Assembly (NCBI RefSeq): GCF_001027925.1
Contig: NZ_LECT01000054.1
Coordinates: forward strand, 243,809-307,808
From: Rhodopirellula islandica
Lineage (GTDB): Bacteria; Planctomycetota; Planctomycetia; Pirellulales; Pirellulaceae
Direction of reading: 5' to 3'
DNA: 64,000 nucleotides
Shown: positions 43,724 to 52,587 of the stretch, piece by piece
Numbering within the stretch: the stretch's first letter is position 1
Layout of the letters: each line of letters begins with the position of its first letter
Made by a program: the position numbers and the translations under genes
The notes under the pieces: model-generated
Told to the model about the DNA's origin: nothing
The model's input: the letters and a program-made list of their open reading frames with translations, nothing else
Databases searched by the model: none

Positions 43724-46669
43724 TCAGTTCTGTTTTGCTGGTTTACCCAGCGTTTCGCGAATGGCGTCGGCCAATTGTTCGCCCAGCTTCGATCCGCCGC
43801 CGACGAAGACTCGCGTCACGGTGCCTTCTGCGTCGATCACGACCGTCTGAGGAATCGCGTTGGCTTGGTAGCGTCCTGCAGCGACACCGTCGATGTCCAG
43901 CACGACTTCGGGGCTGACGCCGATTCGGTCCAGCGTGTTGCGGATATCTTCCGCACTTTCTTGCAAGTTGACCGCGACCAAACGGACTTGTTCGGGATCA
44001 AATTCGGCAACGGCTTCCTCGATCACCGGCATGGCTTGCATGCATGGACCGCACCAGGTCGCCCAAAAATCCAGAACCAGTGTTCGGCCGGTTTGATCGG
44101 CGATGCGGAACGGTTCGCCGTCGAGTGTTTTGAGTTTGAAGTCCGGAGCAGGGTGCCCTACCAGAGGCGATCGCGTGCCGGCCATCGAATCGTCGCCGCC
44201 ACCCGAGTCGCCAATGATCGGTTCGGGGGCATTCACGAGCTGCCAAATCGCGTGCGGGTCATCCGCCAACTCAAAGTCATTTCGCACGCCGAGATAAAGT
44301 TCCTCGCAATTGGCAAGCGGCAAGCGAATCGGACCGAGGAAAAAGTTCTCACCGATCAGGGTTTGATTGATAACGCTTTCGGGCACCAACGACAAACGAT
44401 TGCCATCGAGCATCTTGCCTTGCACCGTCAGTGCATCCGAATCGACGTCCGTTTCGTCGGCTGCAATCTTTTGGGAGGCATCCTCGTCGGTTGGTTCTTG
44501 GTCCTTCTCGGTGTCGATTGGTGGCTTCAACCAAATGATTTGCGAGATGACATTGCGCGGAATGGTGATCGTTTCCAAACGGGATTCGACTTCGGCGGCG
44601 AATTCCGTCAGGCTTACCAATCGGCAACGCATCATGTCGCCATTGTTGGCGATCAAGAGATGGGTTGGCGGGCTGTTCTTTCGATTGCGTGGAACGGTGA
44701 GCAATCGCTCGCGTTCCTGTTCATCGATGACCGGTTCGGATCCGGTCGAGTTCAGATGGATCGCACGGATTTGTTCACGAGGCAGCTTGGTTTTTTGTGT
44801 CATTCCGGATTCGAAGGTGACGTCCTGCTCATCGATTGAAATCACTTTGCCAGGAATGACTTCGCCGGTCTTCAGATAAATCGGCCTGCCGGCGATCGCT
44901 TTGAGATTGGCTTGAGGGTCAAAGACTTTGCTGAAAACATTCCAAACCCCAGGCTTTGCGGCTGGCCGGATGGCCGGGGCCGGTCGATTTTGAGCCCGAA
45001 CCACTGCGTTCTGTTTTTTGAGCGTTTGGCGAATTTTTTGAAGCCTCTCGATGCGAAGTTCCGTCGCGGACTTGGTGGTTTCCACTTTCGGACGCAGAAC
45101 CAATTTTCCTTGGAGGTTGGGACGCATGACAGACGCGGTGGTGCCTGACGGTTCGAACCGAAGAGCTGTCGGTTGGGTGTCCGGTTCCGCGTCGAGCAAT
45201 CGCCCGTGAAGCCGCGTGCCTTCGAGTTCCAAACGCATTTGCCCGTGCTGGGGCGGGACGCTTGGTTTCGATGCTTGGAAGTCGATCGTGTCGATGCTGG
45301 AGATCGGGATCTCGACTTCGCCCTGCGTTGCTTCGGCAACCACACGCAGGGACTGCTCATCGATTTGTTGCAGGCTGCCGCTCAGACGCATTCCATCAAA
45401 GGTGCGGATTTGCAATTGATCGAGGCTGGGAAGTTCAGGTTCCGAATCCTTTTCGGGGGCGTTCTGAACGAGATCCATGACCATGATTTGATCGGCATGG
45501 ATGGAGCGTTCTTCTTCGCCTGCTTGGAACTGCCACAAGTTGTCTTCGATGCCTTTCCAGTGTCCTTGAAAGGCCTCACCGTTGGTCAGGTGGACCGACG
45601 TTTCGATACCGGCTTCGTCGGAGTTCTCAGACGCTTCAGCGGTGTCATTGGATTTCGGAGTCAGGTCGGTGGCATGCAGAACTTGCAAGGAACGGATGCG
45701 AAGGGTTCCGTCGATGTTGCGAAAGTAGATTCCGGTCTGAGCGACACGTGGCTTTTTGATTGGCAGCGTGTACTGCGTCAGCGTCTCACCACGCAGGGAC
45801 TCGATCGTCACATGACGGTTGGCTTGGTCGATCTTCAACGTCACCTGCAACCGGTTGCCAAGTTCTTTGAGCTTGGCGATCGATTCCACCCCTGCGAGCG
45901 AGCCGTCCTCCCAAACGGCGACGATGTCGTCGTCCCAAACTTCGATATGGAATGCATCGGCCCAAGTGTTTTCAGGCGATTCCGGATCAACGCCGACGGC
46001 GATCACAAAGTTGGGTTTTCCTTCCCAGGCGATGTCCAGCTCAACGCGAGCCAATCGCGGAAGCTTGAGGTCACGAAAAATGGTGGCCATCGAGGTGCTG
46101 GTTTCCAGCGTGCCTTTGGAATCCACCCAGCTTTCGAGTTGACCGTTTGATTCCCAGTCATCGCGTGAACCGGGACCTTGGAAGACCATTGCGCGGCTGT
46201 CATCCCAGCGAAAGATTTGCCGGACCATGGCGAGTGGTAACTCGGACGTTTCTCCACCGGTGAGAGAAACCATCAACGGATCGCCTACCTCGACAACGTT
46301 GCCGAACAGACGGTCACCATTGAGCAGTTCGAATGCGAATTGCCCTGGAGTGGCTTTGATTTCCGATGGAGGCGGGAAGGTGGTGGAGGCCAACGACGCA
46401 AACGGAAATGAAAACGGAGTTGCGAAACCGGCGTGTTGCCAGTTCACCAGGGGAGACGCTTCCTCGGCATTCATTTCGGAGGCCGAGAATTGTCCTTGAA
46501 CATAGTCGCCGTTGTTCAGGCGGAGGATTCCTGACAATTCATCGGCGAGCAATTCAGCGGTGAACAACGGTGCGGTCAGGGAGACAAGGATCCATCCCAG
46601 CAGGGGCATGGACGCAGTCACCGCGGTGGTGGGTCGTTTCATGCGATCGTGATTCTCAATTGTTTTCAT
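43724..46669 (-). CDS. Exported protein with C-terminal TlpA/thioredoxin-like domain, 981 aa
   Basis: The signal peptide lies at residues 20-45 (MPLLGWILVSLTAPLFTAEL). The large middle part has several beta-rich repeats that resemble each other, each with a NGD or TFDG turn (LRLNNGDYVQGQFSASEMN, VHLTNGEAFQGHWKGIEDN, QIRTFDGMRLSGSLQQID, YLKTGEVIPGKVISIDEQD). The last 150 residues are a TlpA-like redoxin: HPAPDFKLKTLDGEPFRIAD, LVLDFWATWCGPCMQAMP (CGPC near residue 871) and AIPQTVVIDAEGTV with cis-Pro. Likely acts on periplasmic disulfides. The start ATG at 46669 overlaps the upstream stop (ATGA), which fixes it. Last gene of the MoxR/Bat operon. No terminator hairpin is obvious, but a palindromic element follows. 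Confidence 0.87.
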   Translation of the reverse strand: MKTIENHDRMKRPTTAVTASMPLLGWILVSLTAPLFTAELLADELSGILRLNNGDYVQGQFSASEMNAEEASPLVNWQHAGFATPFSFPFASLASTTFPPPSEIKATPGQFAFELLNGDRLFGNVVEVGDPLMVSLTGGETSELPLAMVRQIFRWDDSRAMVFQGPGSRDDWESNGQLESWVDSKGTLETSTSMATIFRDLKLPRLARVELDIAWEGKPNFVIAVGVDPESPENTWADAFHIEVWDDDIVAVWEDGSLAGVESIAKLKELGNRLQVTLKIDQANRHVTIESLRGETLTQYTLPIKKPRVAQTGIYFRNIDGTLRIRSLQVLHATDLTPKSNDTAEASENSDEAGIETSVHLTNGEAFQGHWKGIEDNLWQFQAGEEERSIHADQIMVMDLVQNAPEKDSEPELPSLDQLQIRTFDGMRLSGSLQQIDEQSLRVVAEATQGEVEIPISSIDTIDFQASKPSVPPQHGQMRLELEGTRLHGRLLDAEPDTQPTALRFEPSGTTASVMRPNLQGKLVLRPKVETTKSATELRIERLQKIRQTLKKQNAVVRAQNRPAPAIRPAAKPGVWNVFSKVFDPQANLKAIAGRPIYLKTGEVIPGKVISIDEQDVTFESGMTQKTKLPREQIRAIHLNSTGSEPVIDEQERERLLTVPRNRKNSPPTHLLIANNGDMMRCRLVSLTEFAAEVESRLETITIPRNVISQIIWLKPPIDTEKDQEPTDEDASQKIAADETDVDSDALTVQGKMLDGNRLSLVPESVINQTLIGENFFLGPIRLPLANCEELYLGVRNDFELADDPHAIWQLVNAPEPIIGDSGGGDDSMAGTRSPLVGHPAPDFKLKTLDGEPFRIADQTGRTLVLDFWATWCGPCMQAMPVIEEAVAEFDPEQVRLVAVNLQESAEDIRNTLDRIGVSPEVVLDIDGVAAGRYQANAIPQTVVIDAEGTVTRVFVGGGSKLGEQLADAIRETLGKPAKQN

Positions 46670-47742
46670 CGTTCGTAGATCGGCAGGAAACGGAAGTTGA
46701 GCGCCATCGCCAAGAGCGACAAAGAGGTTTCAACGGTGGGGCCAAAGTTGCCTGAAAAGCTGCCGTCGTCGTTTTGGCTAGCTTTCAGTTGACGGATCAA
46801 ATCCTTGTTCCATTTTTCCCAAGCTTCGACATCGCCCTGAAACAACGCCTGGGCTTGGTAGTAGTTGCCATAGCTCTTGTAAGAGCCACCGGAGGTGTCC
46901 ATTTGATTGGTCAGGGCGGTGAGGGTTGCTTTGAATTCCGGCATATCTTTTCGACGTGAGACGGCATAGACCAAACACCCAATCGAAATTCGCGGTGTCG
47001 AATTGTCAAACCCACCCAGTCCCGCGTAAGCGACTTGTCCTGCCGGGCTGGTCATGGATTTGAAGTAGGCCACGCCTCGATCGATTGCTTCGTCAGGAAC
47101 TTTGACGCCAGCGTTTCGAGCCGCCAACAATCCGACCATGACAGCACCACTGACGGAGGTGTCGGCGTCCTTGGCATCCGCTCCATATCGCCAGCCACCG
47201 TAGGAGTTCTTCTTTTGGGAGGTCACTGCGCCGCGGACAGCGAGTTCCAGGGCCTCGCCGAGCGAGCGGTCGATTTTCTTGCCGCCGGTGGTGAGCAGAC
47301 GTTCGTTGACGACGCCATAGGCTTCGGCGAGGGCCAAGGTCGCGAAACCGTGGTTGTACATGCTGGCGTGCCCACCGGGCCCGCTGTTGCCACCCAGGAT
47401 GCCGGAGTTGGGGTCTTGCGAGTTGACAATGCTGATCAACCCGCGGCGGATGTTCGTGCTGTAGATGCCGTAATTGGGGTCTTCCCCGGAGGCCAGGAAT
47501 GTCATCACGGCCATCCCGGTCACGCCGGGGCCCGCGTAGGATCCTCCGGACCAATCGCCGGATTCGTTTTGTGACTTGGCGAGGTATTGCAGGCCTTTTT
47601 CATACATCTCACGCACGTCACGCGGGACCACATCGCCAAGCTGTGCGGTTGGGAATTGGGCTTTGGCGGATGTGGAAAAAAGCGTTCCGATCACCAGCGA
47701 TGCGAGCAAAGCGACGACCGTTTGGGATCTCATTGTCTTCAT
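46666..47742 (-). CDS. Exported prenyltransferase/squalene-cyclase-like alpha toroid protein, 358 aa
   Basis: Signal peptide of about 29 residues (VVALLASLVIGTLFSTSAKA then Q). Repeats typical of the terpenoid cyclase/prenyltransferase alpha/alpha toroid: GLQYLAKSQNESGDWSGG, MAVMTFLASGEDPNYG, GHASMYNHGFATLALAEAYG, GGWRYGADAKDADTSVSGAV, LKASQNDDGSFSGNFGPTVE. The DXDD motif of true cyclases is absent, so catalysis is doubtful; similar exported toroids occur near BatA-type genes in planctomycetes (recollection). Start and stop overlaps of 4 nt with both neighbours (47739-47742 and 46666-46669) fix its start. It is the penultimate gene of the operon. Confidence 0.87.
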   Translation of the reverse strand: MKTMRSQTVVALLASLVIGTLFSTSAKAQFPTAQLGDVVPRDVREMYEKGLQYLAKSQNESGDWSGGSYAGPGVTGMAVMTFLASGEDPNYGIYSTNIRRGLISIVNSQDPNSGILGGNSGPGGHASMYNHGFATLALAEAYGVVNERLLTTGGKKIDRSLGEALELAVRGAVTSQKKNSYGGWRYGADAKDADTSVSGAVMVGLLAARNAGVKVPDEAIDRGVAYFKSMTSPAGQVAYAGLGGFDNSTPRISIGCLVYAVSRRKDMPEFKATLTALTNQMDTSGGSYKSYGNYYQAQALFQGDVEAWEKWNKDLIRQLKASQNDDGSFSGNFGPTVETSLSLLAMALNFRFLPIYER

Positions 47743-48539
47743 TGGATCAGCCCCTGTTGCAAGAGCATCTGGCGAACGCCTTTGGCCCGTTCGGCTAGTT
47801 TTTCAACGATTTGGATTTGTTCTGGATCGAGAATGTGATCCGCTTCCTTCTCAGTGATTTCGCCGAGCCAAGTGATGAGGATGTAGTGCTGCAAAACGGC
47901 TTGGTTGTTACCGCTGGGGAGTTCTTGGATCTGTTGGATCCTTTTTTGAAACAGTTCGTGCAACTGCCGTTGTTGCTTTGCAGTCAGCGCCGCGCCGCGT
48001 CCCAACGTGGCCAGGAACACTTTGCTGCTCGCTTCCAACATCGCCCGGTATTGCTTGATTTCAATCTCTTCCAATTCGGTCGCTTGATCTTCGGTCATCA
48101 CATAGCGAGTGACCTTTTGGATCAGTGATCCATTGCTGAAAATTCCTGTTGACAGTTCCTGCTGAAGCGGCGACGCCAATTGGTAGGCTTCGTTGATGTT
48201 TTGGTTGTCGTTCTTCTGTTCCATCAGGAGAAACTTTTCCCGAGCGTCGTTGACTCGGTCAAAGAAACGTTTGATGTCACCTTGCCCGGCCAATCGCAAG
48301 GCGTCTTTCTGCCTCTCTGTCAGTGGAGTGGATTGTTCGAGGCGGACGAATTGAAGTTCGATTTCTTTTTTCAAGTTGGAGCGACAACGTGCTTCATCTC
48401 GACCGTGCCGTTGAAAGATCCAACTGTCAAACTGGGCCAAGTCAATCTGGTTCTGAGCAACGCACCGAGTGGGAGCCATTCCGCCAAGTGACCCAAGCAG
48501 AATGGCAGCGAACAAACCGATCCATCCAAACGAATTCAT
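47739..48539 (-). CDS. Exported protein of unknown function, 266 aa (operon member)
   Basis: The start MNSFGWIGLFAAILLGSLGG at 48539 is set by the 4-nt ATGA overlap with the gene upstream; an open frame extends further back to 48734 inside that gene and is ignored. After the signal peptide the protein is helical and charged, with a motif that appears twice, TPLTERQKDALRLAGQGDIK and ALTAKQQRQLHELFQKRIQQ. The gene upstream has a comparable LTEKQFQKYKQESS and LTDVQQRKLRTVFL, so the two may be divergent copies of one family with an LTxxQ helix. No enzymatic motif seen. Function unknown; periplasmic by its signal. Confidence 0.78.
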   Translation of the reverse strand: MNSFGWIGLFAAILLGSLGGMAPTRCVAQNQIDLAQFDSWIFQRHGRDEARCRSNLKKEIELQFVRLEQSTPLTERQKDALRLAGQGDIKRFFDRVNDAREKFLLMEQKNDNQNINEAYQLASPLQQELSTGIFSNGSLIQKVTRYVMTEDQATELEEIEIKQYRAMLEASSKVFLATLGRGAALTAKQQRQLHELFQKRIQQIQELPSGNNQAVLQHYILITWLGEITEKEADHILDPEQIQIVEKLAERAKGVRQMLLQQGLIQ

Positions 48540-49303
48540 GGCAGCCACTCCTTTTCCAAAAAACGCTCGGGGGATTGGCCGATCATGACTCCCATGCTGA
48601 CCTGTTGAAAAGTGGCCCAGGCCGCTTGTTGATCGGTGTTGAGGACTTTCCGAAGCAAGTTGCTGGGGATGACCGGGACGAAGTTTGGGTTGTTGGCATA
48701 GTTGCCGATCCATTCCACATCGAGGTCTAGCCATTCGCTGAGAAAGACCGTTCGAAGTTTTCGTTGCTGGACGTCGGTGAGAACGACCTTGGAATCCAAG
48801 AGGGTGACGAGGTAGTCCGTGGCTGCCTCTCGTTCGATCCGCTCTCGTTGAGAGGATTCTTGCTTGTACTTCTGGAACTGTTTCTCGGTTAGAAGGAGCG
48901 GCAAGAAATCCAACGTGTCGTCGCGAATTCGGCGGATGGGATTTGCATTGAGCGTTTCTCCATTCAGTCCATGAAATCGAGGTAGCTGGGCGACTCGAGC
49001 ATTGTTGAATAGAAGATCCCCCATCTCATCAAATGCTTCTTGAGCCGACTCGACGATGGCCTTCATCTGTTCGTCTGTTGGTTCGCAGACTCGGTGCACA
49101 AATGAAAGTTCCGCATTCACCAACGGCTTGAGAAACTCAGGCGGTTTGGGTTGTTTTGCCTCTGCCTTGACTTTCTGGGCGACCAATCGATTGAGGACGT
49201 TGAATTCTTGGATCGCCTCCTTCGTCAGTTCCTGTGATGAGACAGGACGAGGCATCCATGCCATCAGGCCGAGCAGCAGAAGACTCCAGCGGCGGATGGA
49301 CAT
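48536..49303 (-). CDS. Exported protein of unknown function, 255 aa (operon member)
   Basis: Signal peptide MSIRRWSLLLLGLMAWMPRP ending in VSSQ. The mature part is helical with a Lys/Glu/Arg-rich body and LTxxQ-type helices (LLTEKQFQKYKQESSQRERI, VLTDVQQRKLRTVFLSEWLD). It resembles the 266-aa product encoded downstream. The start at 49303 overlaps the stop of the upstream 1094-aa gene by one base (TGATG), and its stop overlaps the next start by 4 nt, so it is firmly inside the operon. No known domain recognised. Confidence 0.78.
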   Translation of the reverse strand: MSIRRWSLLLLGLMAWMPRPVSSQELTKEAIQEFNVLNRLVAQKVKAEAKQPKPPEFLKPLVNAELSFVHRVCEPTDEQMKAIVESAQEAFDEMGDLLFNNARVAQLPRFHGLNGETLNANPIRRIRDDTLDFLPLLLTEKQFQKYKQESSQRERIEREAATDYLVTLLDSKVVLTDVQQRKLRTVFLSEWLDLDVEWIGNYANNPNFVPVIPSNLLRKVLNTDQQAAWATFQQVSMGVMIGQSPERFLEKEWLP

Positions 49304-52300
49304 CAGGAGCCTCCCAGTCGGCTGAAGTATTGGTCCAGTCCGCGACGGAATTCTTCGGGCAGTTCCGCGCCAGTCTCACCGGTTGATTGCGTGACGTTTT
49401 TGTTCTCACGCACTTCCTTTTCGTTCTTGCTTTTGCCCAGCAAGGCCAGGGCGGAATCGGCACTGTTGCCGCCACCGGTGCCGCCTCCGGGTGAACCTCC
49501 GCCTCCTCCGCCACCCTTCGGGTTGATGCGTTTGGATCGCAGGATCAACTCAATCGCTTCGGTCTCGGCTGCGATGGCTTGCGAGCCCGTGTTGGGTTGC
49601 TTCAAGATCGAAGTGGCGTCGGTCATCACGGAGTCGACTTCGGATAGCATCTTGAGTTCTTTGGCGAAGTGCTTGGTCGCGTCCGGCAATTCGCGGATGC
49701 GTTCAATCACGTCCACGACGCGTTCGTTGATCTCCGTTTGCGTCTTGGCCAGCGTTTCGGCCGTGGCTTTGTGCTCCTTGGATTCAACCGCCGGTTTGGC
49801 TTGTTCGGTCACGCGAGTTTCGTCACGCAGGTTGACTTCGGATTCCAGGATTTGCATCACGTCGCGAACGATCGACGGGGGTAGGCTTTCCGGTGACTTG
49901 CCACCGGGGCAACTGCCATTGCAGGCGGGATCGACCAAGTTTTCAGCCCAACGATCCAGCGAGTCCGACCAGAACTCACACTGTGCGACGGACATGCCTT
50001 GTTGGTCCTCGATGGCCGCTGAAAGTTGTCGCAAGCCCCCGATCACGTCGCTGGATTTCATTTCATCCAACGTGACTTTGAATTGGGCGAAACGTCGTCG
50101 TTCGAAGTAGGCCTCCATGTCGTCCATGATGTAGGAGATCTGTTCGGTGCTTTCGTCCTCGGCGGTTTGAAGTTCCGTGAAGACCTCTTTGATTTTGTCG
50201 TCGATGCGCGGGGCACTTTGGCCGAACGCGGGTTCGAGGTGATTGGTCAGTTGCTTGGCGACCAAGTTCTGTTTGCGTGAGGCAGCCTTCAGTCGTTTGA
50301 CCAACGTGCTGCCTTCTAGGTTTGCCAGGATGAGATTGAGTTCGTCGGCGATCTTGTCGAATTCGTCGAGCAGTTCTTTTTGCTCGGTGATCGCTTGCGC
50401 CATCTTCAGCGGCTCATCCTTCTTCGGTTTGTCATCCGAAGGTTGGCTCTTGCCCATCACGGTGGTCGTTGGCAAACGCAGCGCAGGGTTGCTGGGTTTT
50501 TTTGGTCCACCGGGGGAACCCTTGCCTTCGTCGGGTGAGTTGGCCGAGGATTCCATGTCGGCCAATTGCGGTGCCGCTCGCGGTTTGGGGCCAGGGTGCT
50601 TGGACGCTTGAGCACCGGGGCCGGGACCGCCCGCACGGTTTTGTCCCGCTTTGGGGCCGCCGGGACTTTGAGGGCCAGGTTTGGATGCAATCTTCGGTGC
50701 TTCTTGGGCCGCGTCATCCAGCAAATTCGCGACGCTGGGCATCCGGTTGTCGGAGAGGTCCTGAAGGACTTGCAACATCTCCGCCCAACTCTCCAGGTGG
50801 CCAACTCCGATTTCGGGATTCTTCGAGGCTGCCAAAACCAATTGGTCGCCCATCTGTCCGAGCCGTTCCAATCGACGACCGTTGGACCGTTCCGCGGCGG
50901 CTTGGCGTTCGATGTCGCGTTGGTGCTGATCCATTTCCACTTCGTCGGCGGACAACGCTCGAAGTTGCTTGTTCTTTTCGTGCAGTTGGCGTTCGCGGTC
51001 TCGAACGTCGAGAGCTTGCCGGTGCCATTTGCTCAATTGTTCGGTCATCCAGATCGCATGTTGGTCCGGGGTGAGGACGTACAACAAAAACGGCGGCGAC
51101 AACACGCGAGCACGCTCGGGCAAGTAATCCTCCGCCCAAACTTGCAGTTCGATTGGTTGAGCGGGAATCCCCAGCGACTTGGCCGAGAACGTTCCCATCG
51201 CTTCCAAACTGCTGGCCGATGGATCGCCTGCCGCGAGAGCCCGTTCGCCTTCGGCCGGTTCTTCGACCGCACCGACATCCATGCCTTTCCACTGGATGCC
51301 CACGCGGCGGATGCCGAAGTCGTCGTTGGCACGGACCTGGAAGGTCAATGTTTCAGAATCCAACACGACGGCTTGGCGTTCCAGGCCATCGCAGATCAGC
51401 GTGGGGGCTTCGTCGTCAATCGCTTCGATCGACAGCGTGAACGGTTCGCGTCCCGTCAGTCCCATCTGGTCACGCCATTGGAACTGCAGCGTTTCGGTCT
51501 CAGTGGCTTGCACGGAATCACTGGCCAATTGCGGTCCATCGACTGGCCGCGATTGTTCGTTGACCTTGCCATCGGCCAGTTCACGGTTGGCAATCGCGGT
51601 CACGATGGCTTGGCTTCCGCGAACGACGGTCAAGGAGCCGCCTCGCGTGTCGATTTGTTTGGGTTCGGGTTGGCCGAGGTATTCGGGCAGGTTCACGTCC
51701 GCGACAATCTTGGAAAGTTCGGGACGCAGCGTGGGTTTCAGCTTCACCGATTGCTTCACGTCGCCCACTGTCAGCGACATTGGATGTTCGCTGAGTTGAG
51801 GCGGCACGGCAAAGGCGTACTGCCCGTCGCGAAGGGTGGCTTGGATGGGCTTTTGTTGACCGATGTGCAGTTCGGCGGACTCGGGTTGCCAACGCGAATC
51901 CTCACTCAAGGCAACTGGCAGAACAACCGGTTCGCCGTGTGGGATGTAGACGTCGTTTGCCAACGCATCGATCCGGGTGAACGTGTAACGAGGCGTGGAT
52001 CCCCAGGGGGCCAGCAACCGAGTCATCGCGTTGCCCGTTGCGGCGGGGTAGGTCACCGCCAAGGCTCCGATGGCCAGAACCGTTGCGGCGGCCAAACCGG
52101 CCCAGGCTTTGTACCAGGAGTTGGGGGCAGCGACACGGAAGTCTTTGCCCGCCGCGTCGTCGGCGACTTGCGTCATCGCCGCTTGGCAAAGCTGGGGCGA
52201 GCGGGCTTGTTCGGATGCGTTGTGAGTCAGCTCGATCACGCCCAACAATCGGTCCCCGATCGAGGGCATCTTTTGGCTCAGCAATTTGGCCAGCGGCTCG

Positions 52301-52587
52301 AGGGCCTGGTGTTTGTAGACCCATTTGTAAATGGCCCAAGGCACGATCGCCATCAAGGCGAATCCGCCGAGCCAGAGCAGGCCGCGGAGAACCGCCGGCG
52401 TGTCGGTGAAGCGGTCCATCCCGTAGACGAGCAGGAACGCCAGCCCGATTCCGGCGACCACGATCGCGACGGCCTCGGTCAGCTTGATCTGCCAAACGCG
52501 ACGCCGGTACGCCAGCAATTGCTGCTTGAGCGAATCGGGAATGCGCAGATTTGTCTGCGCGGGTGAATGGTTGTCTGCAATCTTCAT
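49303..52587 (-). CDS. DUF4175-like large membrane protein, 1094 aa
   Basis: The start MKIADNHSPAQTNLRIPDSL at 52587 is fixed by the 4-nt overlap with the upstream stop. Hydrophobic segments near 35-55 (AVAIVVAGIGLAFLLVYGM), 65-88 (LRGLLWLGGFALMAIVPWAI) and about 162-182 (AGLAAATVLAIGALAVTYPA) form a membrane anchor. Long helical and beta-rich exterior regions follow, then a Pro/Gly/Ala/Lys-rich linker (about 650-730), a coiled region, and a glycine-rich tail (GGGGGGGSPGGGTGGG) before the end. The order of three N-terminal membrane segments plus a large soluble part fits DUF4175-type proteins often found with MoxR/BatA genes; this assignment is tentative. Confidence 0.75.
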   Translation of the reverse strand: MKIADNHSPAQTNLRIPDSLKQQLLAYRRRVWQIKLTEAVAIVVAGIGLAFLLVYGMDRFTDTPAVLRGLLWLGGFALMAIVPWAIYKWVYKHQALEPLAKLLSQKMPSIGDRLLGVIELTHNASEQARSPQLCQAAMTQVADDAAGKDFRVAAPNSWYKAWAGLAAATVLAIGALAVTYPAATGNAMTRLLAPWGSTPRYTFTRIDALANDVYIPHGEPVVLPVALSEDSRWQPESAELHIGQQKPIQATLRDGQYAFAVPPQLSEHPMSLTVGDVKQSVKLKPTLRPELSKIVADVNLPEYLGQPEPKQIDTRGGSLTVVRGSQAIVTAIANRELADGKVNEQSRPVDGPQLASDSVQATETETLQFQWRDQMGLTGREPFTLSIEAIDDEAPTLICDGLERQAVVLDSETLTFQVRANDDFGIRRVGIQWKGMDVGAVEEPAEGERALAAGDPSASSLEAMGTFSAKSLGIPAQPIELQVWAEDYLPERARVLSPPFLLYVLTPDQHAIWMTEQLSKWHRQALDVRDRERQLHEKNKQLRALSADEVEMDQHQRDIERQAAAERSNGRRLERLGQMGDQLVLAASKNPEIGVGHLESWAEMLQVLQDLSDNRMPSVANLLDDAAQEAPKIASKPGPQSPGGPKAGQNRAGGPGPGAQASKHPGPKPRAAPQLADMESSANSPDEGKGSPGGPKKPSNPALRLPTTTVMGKSQPSDDKPKKDEPLKMAQAITEQKELLDEFDKIADELNLILANLEGSTLVKRLKAASRKQNLVAKQLTNHLEPAFGQSAPRIDDKIKEVFTELQTAEDESTEQISYIMDDMEAYFERRRFAQFKVTLDEMKSSDVIGGLRQLSAAIEDQQGMSVAQCEFWSDSLDRWAENLVDPACNGSCPGGKSPESLPPSIVRDVMQILESEVNLRDETRVTEQAKPAVESKEHKATAETLAKTQTEINERVVDVIERIRELPDATKHFAKELKMLSEVDSVMTDATSILKQPNTGSQAIAAETEAIELILRSKRINPKGGGGGGGSPGGGTGGGNSADSALALLGKSKNEKEVRENKNVTQSTGETGAELPEEFRRGLDQYFSRLGGS